NCBI GenBank assembly: GCA_016765135.1 | Contig: JAESQN010000028.1 | Span: forward strand, 47,652-111,651 | Length of the DNA: 64,000 nt | Reading direction: 5' to 3' | Origin: Robiginitomaculum sp. | Lineage (GTDB): Bacteria; Pseudomonadota; Alphaproteobacteria; Caulobacterales; Maricaulaceae | Shown: in pieces, positions 44,501-52,711 of the stretch | Layout: the number at the start of each line of letters is the position of its first letter | Position numbering within the stretch: position 1 is the stretch's first letter | Notes under the pieces: generated by a model | What the model was told of the DNA's origin: nothing | Seen by the model: the letters and a program-made list of their open reading frames with translations, nothing else | Database searches by the model: none | Program-made: the position numbers and the translations under genes

Positions 44501-44876
44501 TTTCTTTAACTTCATTGAGCAAAACAACCTTTCGCAATTTGCTGGCTCTATTGTGCCGCGCGGAGCTGTGACGCAACCCACAACAGCGGATATCGATCTT
44601 AGATTTACGCAAGAAGTGCCTACACTTATCAAAGGACACAAGCTTGAGTTTTCAGTTAATTTTGAAAATTTCCTGAATTTCATTGATAAAGATGCTGGTG
44701 TACAACGTTTTGTGAACACGAGTAACACGGCTGAAGGTGTTGATGTATTATCGACCTCAATTAATGCCAATGGTCAATTTGTCTTTGATGATTTCAATCC
44801 AGACGCAATAAATATTTTCGCAGATACTGGTGATACGTTATGGCGTATACAAATTGGCGCGAAATATAAATTCTAA
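41523..44876 (+). CDS. Oar-like TonB-dependent receptor with N-terminal carboxypeptidase-regulatory domain
   Basis: A 1117-residue outer-membrane protein: a signal peptide (to about AFAQQ), a CarboxypepD_reg-like beta-sandwich (residues 36-115, RGIVTAPDGTPAVGEAVTIT), a TonB box (DEIIVTATR), a plug (RIDPRVNIGRGAGGRGF, INATTKSGTNEFSGSIFG) and a large barrel ending in IGAKYKF. This matches the Oar-like family of large receptors. Two features fit extracellular macromolecule or complex-ligand uptake. It lies between phoD and phoA and ends at a strong terminator. The substrate is inferred to be phosphate-containing, from neighbours only. Confidence 0.93.
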   Translation: MNNFTKSTVLAGMLGASTIALAMAMSTSAFAQQITSSVRGIVTAPDGTPAVGEAVTITDTRTGASRTVRTSSNGGFSARGLTVGGPYTVRVDSDRFQDTAITDISLGLSGSTDLNFTLQERQDNVDEIIVTATRANLVNLAVGPSSSFDLATIEAFPSVSRQIRDIIRIDPRVNIGRGAGGRGFQVNCLGGNSRGNAFTIDGIRSGDSFGLNSSGTSARNTFPVPFDSVAATAVEFSPIDVQYGQFTGCAINATTKSGTNEFSGSIFGLYTGDGLTGSKIEDRVIEADFDNYNWGAEIGGPIIKDKLFFYGAYEETDAAGIQSRGIGAGFANPITEFSLDEANRAAAAIQNIFGRDVGEQVTALPRTSRRFFGRLDWNINDDHRLEGTYAKLEELALAGDGIGGGRSRFTFADSFFNVGSDSNSYSLRLFSNWTDNFSTEIRASRIDIGDIQDPFGGGEQQSANPIPRVSIGPFGNEFFGQNFGSGPGIFRSANQLDTRVDQLKIAGTYVKGDHTITAGYELDRLDIFNLFVINATGTLFFDDVAALEAGTPRLIRQNGSFTGDINDAAASFSRNNHTLYIQDEWQINQSLQLVAGLRYDFFTSGDVPQLNPVFQQRYGFANSQAFDGFEIFQPRIGLTWNLPTSKYGDTTLTAGYGRFTGGDPTVFFSNAFQNFGGTIALGDAGDGFGSNDVCTDADLATVIVGGQFQGLPTCLAQEQQARTAVFDADVAATDPNFTPPSVDRFSLGLSHFVEGTGSSFLDGWNANLDFIYSRNRNAIDFIDLSIAQNGTAPDGRPIFANIDPLLAGCSATLSDDLRTYNNTSAACFAGADVGQSIILTNAVNGGGQAISFSAQFTKQFEIANTATMDLRLGYAYSDAEVGNAGNSSTAGSNFEEVTTSDFNNVPIANSFFNNRHNFVVGATFREQFWDNLDSTFGVFFRARTGRPLSFVFDAGTSRDAFGDSDDEARSLLYIPTGPTDPLVTFAPGFDQAGFFNFIEQNNLSQFAGSIVPRGAVTQPTTADIDLRFTQEVPTLIKGHKLEFSVNFENFLNFIDKDAGVQRFVNTSNTAEGVDVLSTSINANGQFVFDDFNPDAINIFADTGDTLWRIQIGAKYKF

Positions 44877-44898
44877 GCCAGTTTGGAAAACACTAAAG

Positions 44899-44929
44899 AA
44901 AAAGGCGGGAGTTTCTCCCGCCTTTTTTA
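44899..44929 (+). terminator. Intrinsic terminator of the Oar-like receptor
   Basis: AAAGGCGGGAG and CTCCCGCCTTT form an 11 bp stem with a TTT loop and a T6 tail, 23 bp after the stop codon. Confidence 0.95.
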
Positions 44930-44952
44930 TTGTCGTAATTTAGCATATAAAT

Positions 44953-44986
44953 AAAGCGCGGTGGAGAATTCCGCCGCGCTTTTTTT
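44953..44986 (-). terminator. Intrinsic terminator of phoA
   Basis: AAAGCGCGG-GGA pairs with TTCC-CCGCGCTTT with one mismatch and T-runs on both sides. It lies 24 bp past the phoA stop on the minus strand, and could also act for the receptor. Confidence 0.88.
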
Positions 44987-45010
44987 GTGCTTGGGTATTG
45001 GGTGAAGGGT

Positions 45011-46501
45011 TTATTTATCAAGCCCCACCGCCTCTACCATAATGTCGAAAATCTCGGCTTGATCTATAACACCGTGCACTTTATCCGCGCCGGGGCCTTT
45101 TGCGTAGAGGGCTACGTCTTCACCGGCGTGGGTTTCTGAGGCGCGGCGTATGGCGGATTGTTGTTTATAGTCTTTGGCCTGTACCATATTATCGGTTTGC
45201 GGCACGTCACTGCGCGGGTTTTGGCCATTGTGATAGCCAAGCGTGGTATAGGGTAGGCCGTCCGCATCTTTGCTTGTTTCTGAGGATGGTTTCCCGGTTT
45301 TGCGGTCAATGGAGCGGACAAGCCCCAAGATCGGATTGCCGAGAGCCGGATACCCGGCGATGGTGAGCACATGGCTATGGTCGGCGGTGACCAATATCAA
45401 AGTGTCCTCGTCATTGGTCAGCTTATCCGCCAATGCCACAGCACGGGCTAGCTCTTGTGTCTCGCTCAAGGCCCGATAGGCGTTGGAGCCGTGATGGGCA
45501 TGGTCAATGCGTCCGGCCTCGACCATCAAATAATAACCGGTGCCTCGTGCTTCCAGGTTTTTGATGGCGAACTCCGTCATTTCAGTCAGGGACGGTTGTT
45601 CAGCGTTTTCACGGTCAGCTTCATAATCCAGATGGGATTTGTCAAATAGTCCCAGAACATTGTTTTTATCTGCTGGATCAAGGGCCCGCAAAGCGCTTGC
45701 ATCACCGACATAGGTGTGGGCATTACTTTTCTTGCTCCAATTCACGGTTAAATTGACGCCATCTTTGCGCCGCCCGCCCTCGTCCTTGGACAAGAAATTA
45801 CGCCGACCACCGCCCAGTGCGATTTCCAAACCACCATCCATACCCGTACCACTATAGTTGATCATTTGCGTGGCCAAATCAATACAGCCGCGCTGCACCC
45901 CGTCCGGTGTTATATCCCCGTCGTGCTCCCAGTACCGACTGGGGGAGTGACCGTAAAAGGCCGCCGGGGTGGCGTGGGTCAGGCGTGTGGTCGTGACAAT
46001 GCCCGTAGACATGCCAGCCCGTTCCGCCATATCCGCAAACAAAGTCGTCTGTACGGCGGCACTGTCGGCGCAGCCCGCGAACAGACCGTCAGGGCGCACG
46101 TTGATCTTGCTGATCTGGGTTTTTAGCCCGGTATTCATGGCGCTGGCCGTGCCGGCGCTGTCGGCGACCTGGGCATCGAGATTATAGGTTTTGACCAAGG
46201 ACAGGTGCGGAAACTCCTCGAATGACAACATATTGTCCTCGCCGCTCATGCCTTTGGATTGGCCGTCAAAAATCCGCGCCGCCGTGATGGTGGATATGCC
46301 CATGCCGTCCCCGATAAACAGGATAACGTTTTTGGCTTTCCCATTAGATTTGACATTAGAATTTATGGGGGTTGCGACACTGGCAGGGGTTTCATTTGCT
46401 GAGCTTTCATTGGCTCCGGCAGTAGTTTGCGCTTTTTCACAAGACGCCAAGGCCAGTGAACTAACGGCCGCCAACAAGATGAGTTTTGATATAGAATTCA
46501 T
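45011..46501 (-). CDS. phoA: Alkaline phosphatase PhoA, lipoprotein
   Basis: A 496-residue alkaline phosphatase with a lipobox (LALASC, Cys21), metal motif GDGMG (64-68), active-site serine in DSAGTASA (S115) and further Zn/Mg ligands TADHSH and EAGRIDHAHH. It hydrolyses phosphomonoesters in the periplasm. The frame is open to 46618, but the ATG at 46501 follows AGCGAGGAACC and the frame beyond runs into a repeat element, so that is the start. Together with phoD and the receptor it forms a phosphate-acquisition group. Confidence 0.95.
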   Translation of the reverse strand: MNSISKLILLAAVSSLALASCEKAQTTAGANESSANETPASVATPINSNVKSNGKAKNVILFIGDGMGISTITAARIFDGQSKGMSGEDNMLSFEEFPHLSLVKTYNLDAQVADSAGTASAMNTGLKTQISKINVRPDGLFAGCADSAAVQTTLFADMAERAGMSTGIVTTTRLTHATPAAFYGHSPSRYWEHDGDITPDGVQRGCIDLATQMINYSGTGMDGGLEIALGGGRRNFLSKDEGGRRKDGVNLTVNWSKKSNAHTYVGDASALRALDPADKNNVLGLFDKSHLDYEADRENAEQPSLTEMTEFAIKNLEARGTGYYLMVEAGRIDHAHHGSNAYRALSETQELARAVALADKLTNDEDTLILVTADHSHVLTIAGYPALGNPILGLVRSIDRKTGKPSSETSKDADGLPYTTLGYHNGQNPRSDVPQTDNMVQAKDYKQQSAIRRASETHAGEDVALYAKGPGADKVHGVIDQAEIFDIMVEAVGLDK

Positions 46502-46572
46502 GAGGGTTCCTCGCTTTAAGTTTGTTCTTTCATAAAGGATGAAAACACCGATTGTCACTAAAAAACGAAAGT

Positions 46573-46662
46573 CTGTAGGGTGGATTAGCTTTTTAGCGTA
46601 ATCCACCTTGAGGCGCACACCAATGGTGGATTACGCGCAAAAGGCGCTAATCCACCCTACAG
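46573..46662. repeat. Dispersed long inverted repeat, family A copy 1
   Basis: CTGTAGGGTGGATTAGC (46573-46589) and GCTAATCCACCCTACAG (46646-46662) are perfect 17 bp terminal arms; a second inner pair GCGTAATCCACC/GGTGGATTACGC lies between. It is just upstream of phoA and within 40 bp of the moxR operon's last gene. Confidence 0.95.
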
Positions 46663-46698
46663 GGCTATGGAAAGATACGCACATGTGTTTTTTTGGCT

Positions 46699-48792
46699 CT
46701 AATTCCCCTCCAACCGCCAGGCGATCAGCAGGGCGGTGAGGATGAGCAGGAAATATATCCATGTCGGTGCGAAAGGGGTGCGGCGTGATGCGGTGACTGA
46801 ATATTTTTCGTGAGCGATGAGCCCTGCGAAATCAGCGCCAGATGTTTTGCCATTTGCGCTAACTTTGCGCACTGTAGGGACGGTGCCAGCATTACCCGCC
46901 CAAAATGTGCCCCCGCCGCTGACGTTTACCAAAGGCGCAAGGATTTTATCGGTGGCTATGACATGTTTAAACTCGGTGGGGTTTAAGGCTCCAGCGGCAG
47001 CGATGCTGGACAAATCGTCACCCCCATTTCCCGAAACTGTGACCCGGTAAGCACCTTGCACACCCGCTTTGAGACTGCCCGTGAAATATCCCGGCGAGAC
47101 CCGGCGCAGGCTTAGGCTTTCGGTCGTGCCCGCCGGATGCAAGACTTGCACAGGCGCATTTTTATCGTCCAGCGCCCAGCGTTCGATTTGTAACATGCCG
47201 TTTTCCACCCGTGCTTTCAGGCGGTCAGCTTCCAGATCCGGCTCGCCCATGAGCCAGTGGGACAGGCGTCTGAACATTTCATTATATGGCCCGCCGCCGT
47301 CGTGCCCCTTTGACCAAAGCCAAGCCTGGTCGGACAGCAAGAGCGCAACCCGGCCTTTGCGCACTTTGTCAACAACCAGTAATGGAGCCCCATCGTCATT
47401 GACCATCAGCACATCGCCCTTGATAACTTCGGCGTCAATGGAACGGTACCAGCGGCCCCATTTGGCGGAGATTTCACCTTTGAAAATGGACGTGATTGGA
47501 TGCCGCTTACCTTTGTCGTTCAGGTTCGGGCGAAAGTTTGTGTCCGTGGTTTTTCCCGTGGGTCGGGCTGGCAGAACCGCGATTAAGGGGGAGCGGGCCA
47601 GGCCGTCGTCCGTGGCATAGGCCGGGCCTGCTGCCACCAAAAGAGCACCGCCATTTTCCACATATTTGGAGACATTGGAAATATAATAGGGGCTGAGTAT
47701 GGGGCGGCTACGACCTCGTGCCGCCATAGTCCGGCGTTCGAACTGGTCAAAAATCACCAGATCAAATTCGTCCAGCTTGTCTTCAAATAATTCCCGGTCA
47801 GGAAACCGGATCAGGGACAATTCTCGCGGTGGTGCATAGGTGTTCTTGACACCCGGAGTGGTCAAAATGGTGAACTGGATCAAATCCACCGACGGGTCGG
47901 ATTTCAGGAGATTGCGCCAGGCCCGCCCGCCCATATGCGGCTCACCTGTGATCAGTAAAACCCGCAAGCGGTCGCGCACCCCGGAGATTTCCGCCACCAG
48001 CACATTGTTAAGTGTGGTCAATTCATTTTCTGCCGCACTGGCGCGGATTTCTACGGTGTTGACGCCGCGCTTTTCGATCTTGACCGGGATAGTGATTTTA
48101 TCACCGACCGTCGCGGCAAAACGCGCCACTAGCTCGCCGTTAAGCCGGATTTCCAATTCGGCCTGCTCGCCTTCAAACCCTGGGTCGGCGAGGCGTAGCT
48201 CAAAGCGGGCGGTTTCGCCAACCATGCCGTATTTTGGTGTTATGAGTGCATCAAGTCGCCGGTCGCGGGCGGTTTTATCCCCGGTGATAATCGAATGGAA
48301 CGGTACACCGGGCGGCAGTAAATTGGCCGGGTTTTCCGGCAAATCATGCACTTGCCCATCGGTAATAGCAATGACGCCAGCAATACGATCGGCAGGTAAT
48401 CCGGCCAGTGCGTCAATCATGGTTTGGGTTAGGCGGGTGCCGTCGGTGCCGGGCGCTACATTGACGTTTATTAGTTCAAGGTTTTCCAGACCGTTCAAAG
48501 CATCAAGCAAGCGCGTATGTACGGTTTCGGACACTTGCTTGCGCGTGCCAAATGCCATGCTTTCACTATTGTCGCTGATGACAAGCGCGATGTCGGGCAA
48601 GGGGGTCCGTTGTTCGATCAATGTTTGCGGATTGAGCAAAGCTCCAGCCAAGATGAATGCGGCTATGGCGCGCAGGATAAAGCTTTTAAGGCCGCGCCAT
48701 TGCCCGAAAGTTGCGGCGGCAATGACTAAAACCGTCAGGCTGATAATGACCCAAATCGGCAACATGGGATCAAACACGAATGAACTGTTCAT
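46699..48792 (-). CDS. Membrane protein with VWA-like and glutamine-amidotransferase-like domains
   Basis: A 697-residue inner-membrane protein: two N-terminal hydrophobic helices (about 13-58), a VWA-like domain with SDNSESM (MIDAS-like DxSxS), a GATase1-like region (LLITGEPHMGGRAWRNLLKSDPS, then ALLVAAGPAYATDDGLARSP), and a C-terminal helix. It belongs to the membrane proteins found at the end of moxR operons. The start overlaps the DUF4159 gene by 4 bp. Role is inferred: assembly or stress-response machinery with the MoxR ATPase. Confidence 0.85.
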   Translation of the reverse strand: MNSSFVFDPMLPIWVIISLTVLVIAAATFGQWRGLKSFILRAIAAFILAGALLNPQTLIEQRTPLPDIALVISDNSESMAFGTRKQVSETVHTRLLDALNGLENLELINVNVAPGTDGTRLTQTMIDALAGLPADRIAGVIAITDGQVHDLPENPANLLPPGVPFHSIITGDKTARDRRLDALITPKYGMVGETARFELRLADPGFEGEQAELEIRLNGELVARFAATVGDKITIPVKIEKRGVNTVEIRASAAENELTTLNNVLVAEISGVRDRLRVLLITGEPHMGGRAWRNLLKSDPSVDLIQFTILTTPGVKNTYAPPRELSLIRFPDRELFEDKLDEFDLVIFDQFERRTMAARGRSRPILSPYYISNVSKYVENGGALLVAAGPAYATDDGLARSPLIAVLPARPTGKTTDTNFRPNLNDKGKRHPITSIFKGEISAKWGRWYRSIDAEVIKGDVLMVNDDGAPLLVVDKVRKGRVALLLSDQAWLWSKGHDGGGPYNEMFRRLSHWLMGEPDLEADRLKARVENGMLQIERWALDDKNAPVQVLHPAGTTESLSLRRVSPGYFTGSLKAGVQGAYRVTVSGNGGDDLSSIAAAGALNPTEFKHVIATDKILAPLVNVSGGGTFWAGNAGTVPTVRKVSANGKTSGADFAGLIAHEKYSVTASRRTPFAPTWIYFLLILTALLIAWRLEGN

Positions 48793-51599
48793 GGCTGTTG
48801 CTCCGGTTCAGCTTGTCCCGGTACTTTTTGTAATGGCCGTTCGGGTAAAGGGGGCGGCAAGCCGCTTAAATCTTCGCCGAGACGTTCGATGATTTTTGCC
48901 GCATGTACCATATCGTCTTTATAATTTCCCGACATGGAATACATGGTCAGGTTAACCCCGAAGCGGATGGCCATTTCGCGCTGGCGCGGAATTTCGTTTT
49001 CAATGACGGTTAATGTCCGGCCCCTCTCGTCTTTGCCCCAGGCCGCAGCCCAATCGTTAGCCCCAACAATAACGCTGGTCACACCGTCGCGTGCTGCGCC
49101 GCTTTTACCCGCCTCGACCCATAGTTTGCCGTCCGACCAACGTCCCGGGAAACTGTTAATTAAATAAAACGATTTTGTCAGCACATGGGATTTCCCTGGC
49201 GAGGTTATTGGGGCGGTCAGGCGCGGAATATCAAGGTTCTCTGATAATTGTGCCAGACCCGGATGGACTTCATTACTAAACAACCGTTTGCGGTCTTGGT
49301 CTTGGGTGTCCAGTACCAAAATGCCGCCGCCCGCCATGAACTTGTTAAGCTTGTCTGCCGCCTTTGGGCTTAGGGGTTTTGTGTCCCGCAAAACCGGCCA
49401 ATACAAAAACGGATAATAGGCCAGCTCGTCGGTTTCGATATTGACGCCGCGCACGCTTTTGGGTTCGATCGTGGTGCGGCGGTCAAGTTCAAACATTAGA
49501 CCCTCCAGCCCGCCTTTGGACAGACGGTCAGTTTCACTATTACCTGTAATGACATAGGCAAGGTGTAAGGCGAGCGCATCGTTTTGCCCGTTTTGTGGCC
49601 CGTCTTGTGATCTGTTTTGGGCATACCCGTCCAATGGTGTCATAGCGATAAAAATCACGGCCAAAGCACTCGCGCTCGCTTGCCACATTTGCTTGTTGAG
49701 GCGACCCGATGCCAGTAGAGACATGGCGACATCTATGGCCATCATCAGAGCCAACAAACCCAGCAAAGTGCCGGCAAGGGACTTTGGTTTGCGCCCCCCG
49801 TAAACCGCCTTTTCGAGACCAGCGGCAGACAAGGCCGTATAATCATCCGGGTTTTTCACAGTGTTAAGCGCCATGCGTCTCAAGCCTTGGCGGTACAGGC
49901 CAGGGGGCTGATCGCGGTTTACCTTCGCGGCAACAAAATCACTGTCAGGGATTGGACGGGCCGTGAGAGGCGGACTTCCAAGATTGCCAAAGCCGTCGAA
50001 TGTCCGCTCCGCTGTCCAGTCTCCACTGCTTTCATTGGTAATTTTTGTGCCTGAGCTACGGGCTAGCGGCAAAAGTCGCTCCAGCATTTGCACATAAAGC
50101 CCGGACAATGGCAGGCTCGACCAGTCGGGGCCAGCGGTGACATGAAACAGAACAATCCGTCCAAGTCCGCGTGTGCTTGAGGTTATGACGGGAGAACCGT
50201 CCGCCAGCCTGGCCCATGTGTTGGCGTCAGTTTCGGCACCCGGCGTAGCGAGAACCTGTTTACGCACCACAATATCTTCGTGGGTAGCCAGACCAAAAAA
50301 CGGGCTGTCCTTGGCGAATGTATCGAACCCTTGCGGTGTTTCCCAAGCCAGCGCACCGCCTATAGAACGGTCACCTGAACGCAATAGCACGGGCAAAAGT
50401 GTATCGGTGCGTTTGGCCAGTTTCGGCCCGGCAAAGCGCACCAACATACCGCCGTCTTCCACATATTGGGTGAGGAGCGGGTTTTCCGTGCGGGCTCGAT
50501 CAGCCATAAAAACAATGGACGGCGACACGGCCAAAAGCTCGTCCAGATCGCCTTTATATATATCGGCGGCAGGTGCCAAAGCTTCCTCGATATAGTGCCA
50601 CTCCGACAATAGAGGCTGGGTGTTAGCATCGCTACCCTTGAGCAGACCAACCAGAGGCCGCCCCCAGCTATCGTCCAACAAAGTAACGGCTCCGGCGGAT
50701 GCTATGCCCTCCGGCTTTAACAAAGAGACGCGGCTCCGTAGCTCCGCAGGTAGTTCAAATGTGGCTTCGGTCTTGGCAATTCCTGGCGCAAAACTAATCT
50801 CGGTTCGGGCTAAAACCCGGCCTTGGGCGTTATAGGCGACGATGTTTTGGGTGCGTAGGCTTGTGGTGTCGGTGCGGTGCCAGGCGGCGCGAAACCCGTT
50901 CGCCGTTTCCACAACCGTACCTGCCAGTAAAGGACTAAATTCGGCCGCCGGGCGATATAGTTTTTGCACCCCGCCTGATTTTAGCGCGGCTTTAAAATCT
51001 TCCCCAAACCCGTAATCTGGCCCGTAATCCAGCCCGTCCGAAAGCCAGAAAATATCGGCTTTTGACAAATCCAGTCCTGATATTTGCTTGATAAGCGCCG
51101 TGCGGTCTGGTGCGTAAGCATAGGGTTGCAAGCTGCGAAGATTGTCCAAAGCCTGGGTGGCCGGGATAAACCCGTTGGCGTTTTCGCCGCGTATATCGAC
51201 ACTGCGTAACACCGCGACCATTTGGTTGTTGGAGACCGCTTGCTTGACCAAAGCCTCGGCTTCGTTAACCACAGCTGACCAATTGCCAGCCGCAGCCCAG
51301 CCATTGTCGATGATCAAGGCCAGCGGACGGTTGGTGTCCTCGGCGGGTTTGAACAATATAGGTTTCGCCAGAGCCACGGCCAATAATGCGCCCATCAACA
51401 ACCGAAATAGCAACAACCAAATGGGTGTGGAATTGGGGGTGTCTTCTTCTTTTTTAAGCGCGCCTAATAATTTAAGGGGTGGGAAGATTTGCAATATGGG
51501 TTTTGGCGGCGTTATTTTCAGGACAAACCAGATGATCGGCAATGCTAACAAGCCAAACAAAGCAAGAGGGGCCAAAAATGTCAGCGGGCCGATGACCAT
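48789..51599 (-). CDS. BatA-type membrane protein with C-terminal DUF4159
   Basis: A 936-residue protein with a BatA-like N-terminus (two hydrophobic helices, PLTFLAPLALFGLLALPIIWFVL and a second one), a VWA-like region with the LIIDNGWAA motif, a large extracytoplasmic middle, a helix near 625-665 and a C-terminal DUF4159 domain (YPFLYWPVLRDTKPLSPKA). Its start overlaps the DUF58 stop by TAATG. In alphaproteobacteria this gene is a fixed member of the moxR-DUF58 operon; the function is not established. Confidence 0.87.
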   Translation of the reverse strand: MVIGPLTFLAPLALFGLLALPIIWFVLKITPPKPILQIFPPLKLLGALKKEEDTPNSTPIWLLLFRLLMGALLAVALAKPILFKPAEDTNRPLALIIDNGWAAAGNWSAVVNEAEALVKQAVSNNQMVAVLRSVDIRGENANGFIPATQALDNLRSLQPYAYAPDRTALIKQISGLDLSKADIFWLSDGLDYGPDYGFGEDFKAALKSGGVQKLYRPAAEFSPLLAGTVVETANGFRAAWHRTDTTSLRTQNIVAYNAQGRVLARTEISFAPGIAKTEATFELPAELRSRVSLLKPEGIASAGAVTLLDDSWGRPLVGLLKGSDANTQPLLSEWHYIEEALAPAADIYKGDLDELLAVSPSIVFMADRARTENPLLTQYVEDGGMLVRFAGPKLAKRTDTLLPVLLRSGDRSIGGALAWETPQGFDTFAKDSPFFGLATHEDIVVRKQVLATPGAETDANTWARLADGSPVITSSTRGLGRIVLFHVTAGPDWSSLPLSGLYVQMLERLLPLARSSGTKITNESSGDWTAERTFDGFGNLGSPPLTARPIPDSDFVAAKVNRDQPPGLYRQGLRRMALNTVKNPDDYTALSAAGLEKAVYGGRKPKSLAGTLLGLLALMMAIDVAMSLLASGRLNKQMWQASASALAVIFIAMTPLDGYAQNRSQDGPQNGQNDALALHLAYVITGNSETDRLSKGGLEGLMFELDRRTTIEPKSVRGVNIETDELAYYPFLYWPVLRDTKPLSPKAADKLNKFMAGGGILVLDTQDQDRKRLFSNEVHPGLAQLSENLDIPRLTAPITSPGKSHVLTKSFYLINSFPGRWSDGKLWVEAGKSGAARDGVTSVIVGANDWAAAWGKDERGRTLTVIENEIPRQREMAIRFGVNLTMYSMSGNYKDDMVHAAKIIERLGEDLSGLPPPLPERPLQKVPGQAEPEQQP

Positions 51600-52474
51600 T
51601 ATGTGTCCCCGACTAAAGCTTGATACATGGCACTGAGAGCTTGCGTAGCAGGTTGGTCGGTGGTGTGGGTGATCAAAGTCCAGCCAAGCCGCCGGGCCGT
51701 TTGCGCCAGCTCGGCTTCGTGGGCTGCAAATTTCTTCAAATATTGATCACGCAGTTTTTCAGCACGGCCTAGCAAGAATGGCAATTGTGCCAGCTTGCTA
51801 CCGGGGTCTAATAATTGCACCCGGCCTTTAAAGGGAAAGCCGCGCTCGGCTGGATCGACGATATGCAGTAAAATGCCGCTGGCCGGGCGGGCGGTTAGAG
51901 CCACCAGCCTTTGCCGCCATTCATCCGCGTCAGCCAGAAAATCTGATGCCAGTACCAGTTTTGCATGGGCGGAAAAATCTGCCGTCAGCGCGTCCATGCC
52001 GCCGTCCGCCGTGGCCAGTTTATGGGATATGCGCTCAATGCCAAAACGCCCGGTGTGGGGTCTTTCGCTGACGCCCAATACGGCGCAGCGTTCTCCGGCC
52101 CGCATCAACAAGGACGAGACCGCCATCATCAATATGCTGGCCCTGTCTTTCTTGGTGGGTAGGGATTTATGAGATTTCCAGTCCATGCCCGCAGAGCCGT
52201 CGCGCCACATCCACACGGTATTTGCGGCTTCCCATTCATTTTCGCGCACATAGTAATTGTCGGTGCGGGCTGATCTGCGCCAGTCAATATCATGGGCGCT
52301 GTCAGACGCTGAATAGTCCCGGTATTGCCAGAAAGTTTCACCCGCGCCAGCGCGGCGCCGTCCGTGTACGCCCTGGGCAACAATGGCCGCCACCCGCTCT
52401 GCTTCGGCCAACAAAGCCGGGTAGGGCGCAGCAAGGTGTTCAGCTTCGCGGCGTAAATTTGAGGTGACGGGCAT
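51599..52474 (-). CDS. DUF58 domain protein
   Basis: A 291-residue cytosolic VWA-related protein containing the DUF58 core (ETFWQYRDYSASDSAHDIDWRRSARTDNYYVREN is its hallmark region, residues about 48-82). It works with the MoxR AAA+ ATPase as a probable chaperone or cofactor-insertion partner. I chose the ATG at 52474, preceded by GGAAGGAAT, though the frame is open to 52705 through a repeat-like region. That start and its ribosome-binding site lie inside the left arm of the 230 bp element. Confidence 0.9.
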   Translation of the reverse strand: MPVTSNLRREAEHLAAPYPALLAEAERVAAIVAQGVHGRRRAGAGETFWQYRDYSASDSAHDIDWRRSARTDNYYVRENEWEAANTVWMWRDGSAGMDWKSHKSLPTKKDRASILMMAVSSLLMRAGERCAVLGVSERPHTGRFGIERISHKLATADGGMDALTADFSAHAKLVLASDFLADADEWRQRLVALTARPASGILLHIVDPAERGFPFKGRVQLLDPGSKLAQLPFLLGRAEKLRDQYLKKFAAHEAELAQTARRLGWTLITHTTDQPATQALSAMYQALVGDT

Positions 52475-52698
52475 ATTATTCCTTCCCCTGTTCTTCACGG
52501 GGGAAGTGCCGGAGCTCTTGCGGAGGCGATGGGGGGCGCGCCTCTTGCGCGCTACAGACTTTCGGCGTCCCCTTGTGCGCCGTACCGACGCAAGAGCGTC
52601 GGCCCCCATCCCCCCTTCGGGGTACCATTCGCGTCGCGTGGCATTTGCCCCGCTTTGGCTCAAACCCCATAAAAAATGGAGGAAGGAAAGATATGCCC
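52469..52698. mobile_element. 230 bp palindromic element with terminal inverted repeats (MITE/REP-like)
   Basis: The ends are GGGCATATTATTCCTTCCCC (52469-52488) and, in reverse complement, GGGCATATCTTTCCTTCCTC (52679-52698): 17 of 20 match. The GC-rich interior holds GATGGGGG paired with CCCCCATC and CTCTTGCG paired with CGCAAGAG. It has no own gene. It separates moxR from DUF58 and supplies the DUF58 ribosome-binding site. Confidence 0.6.
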
Positions 52699-52711
52699 AA
52701 CTCAAAACCCA

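Noticed and set aside
46502..46618. N-terminal extension of PhoA to 46618
   Set aside because: The added residues come from a leader and a dispersed repeat; the lipobox-bearing start at 46501 has the ribosome-binding site.
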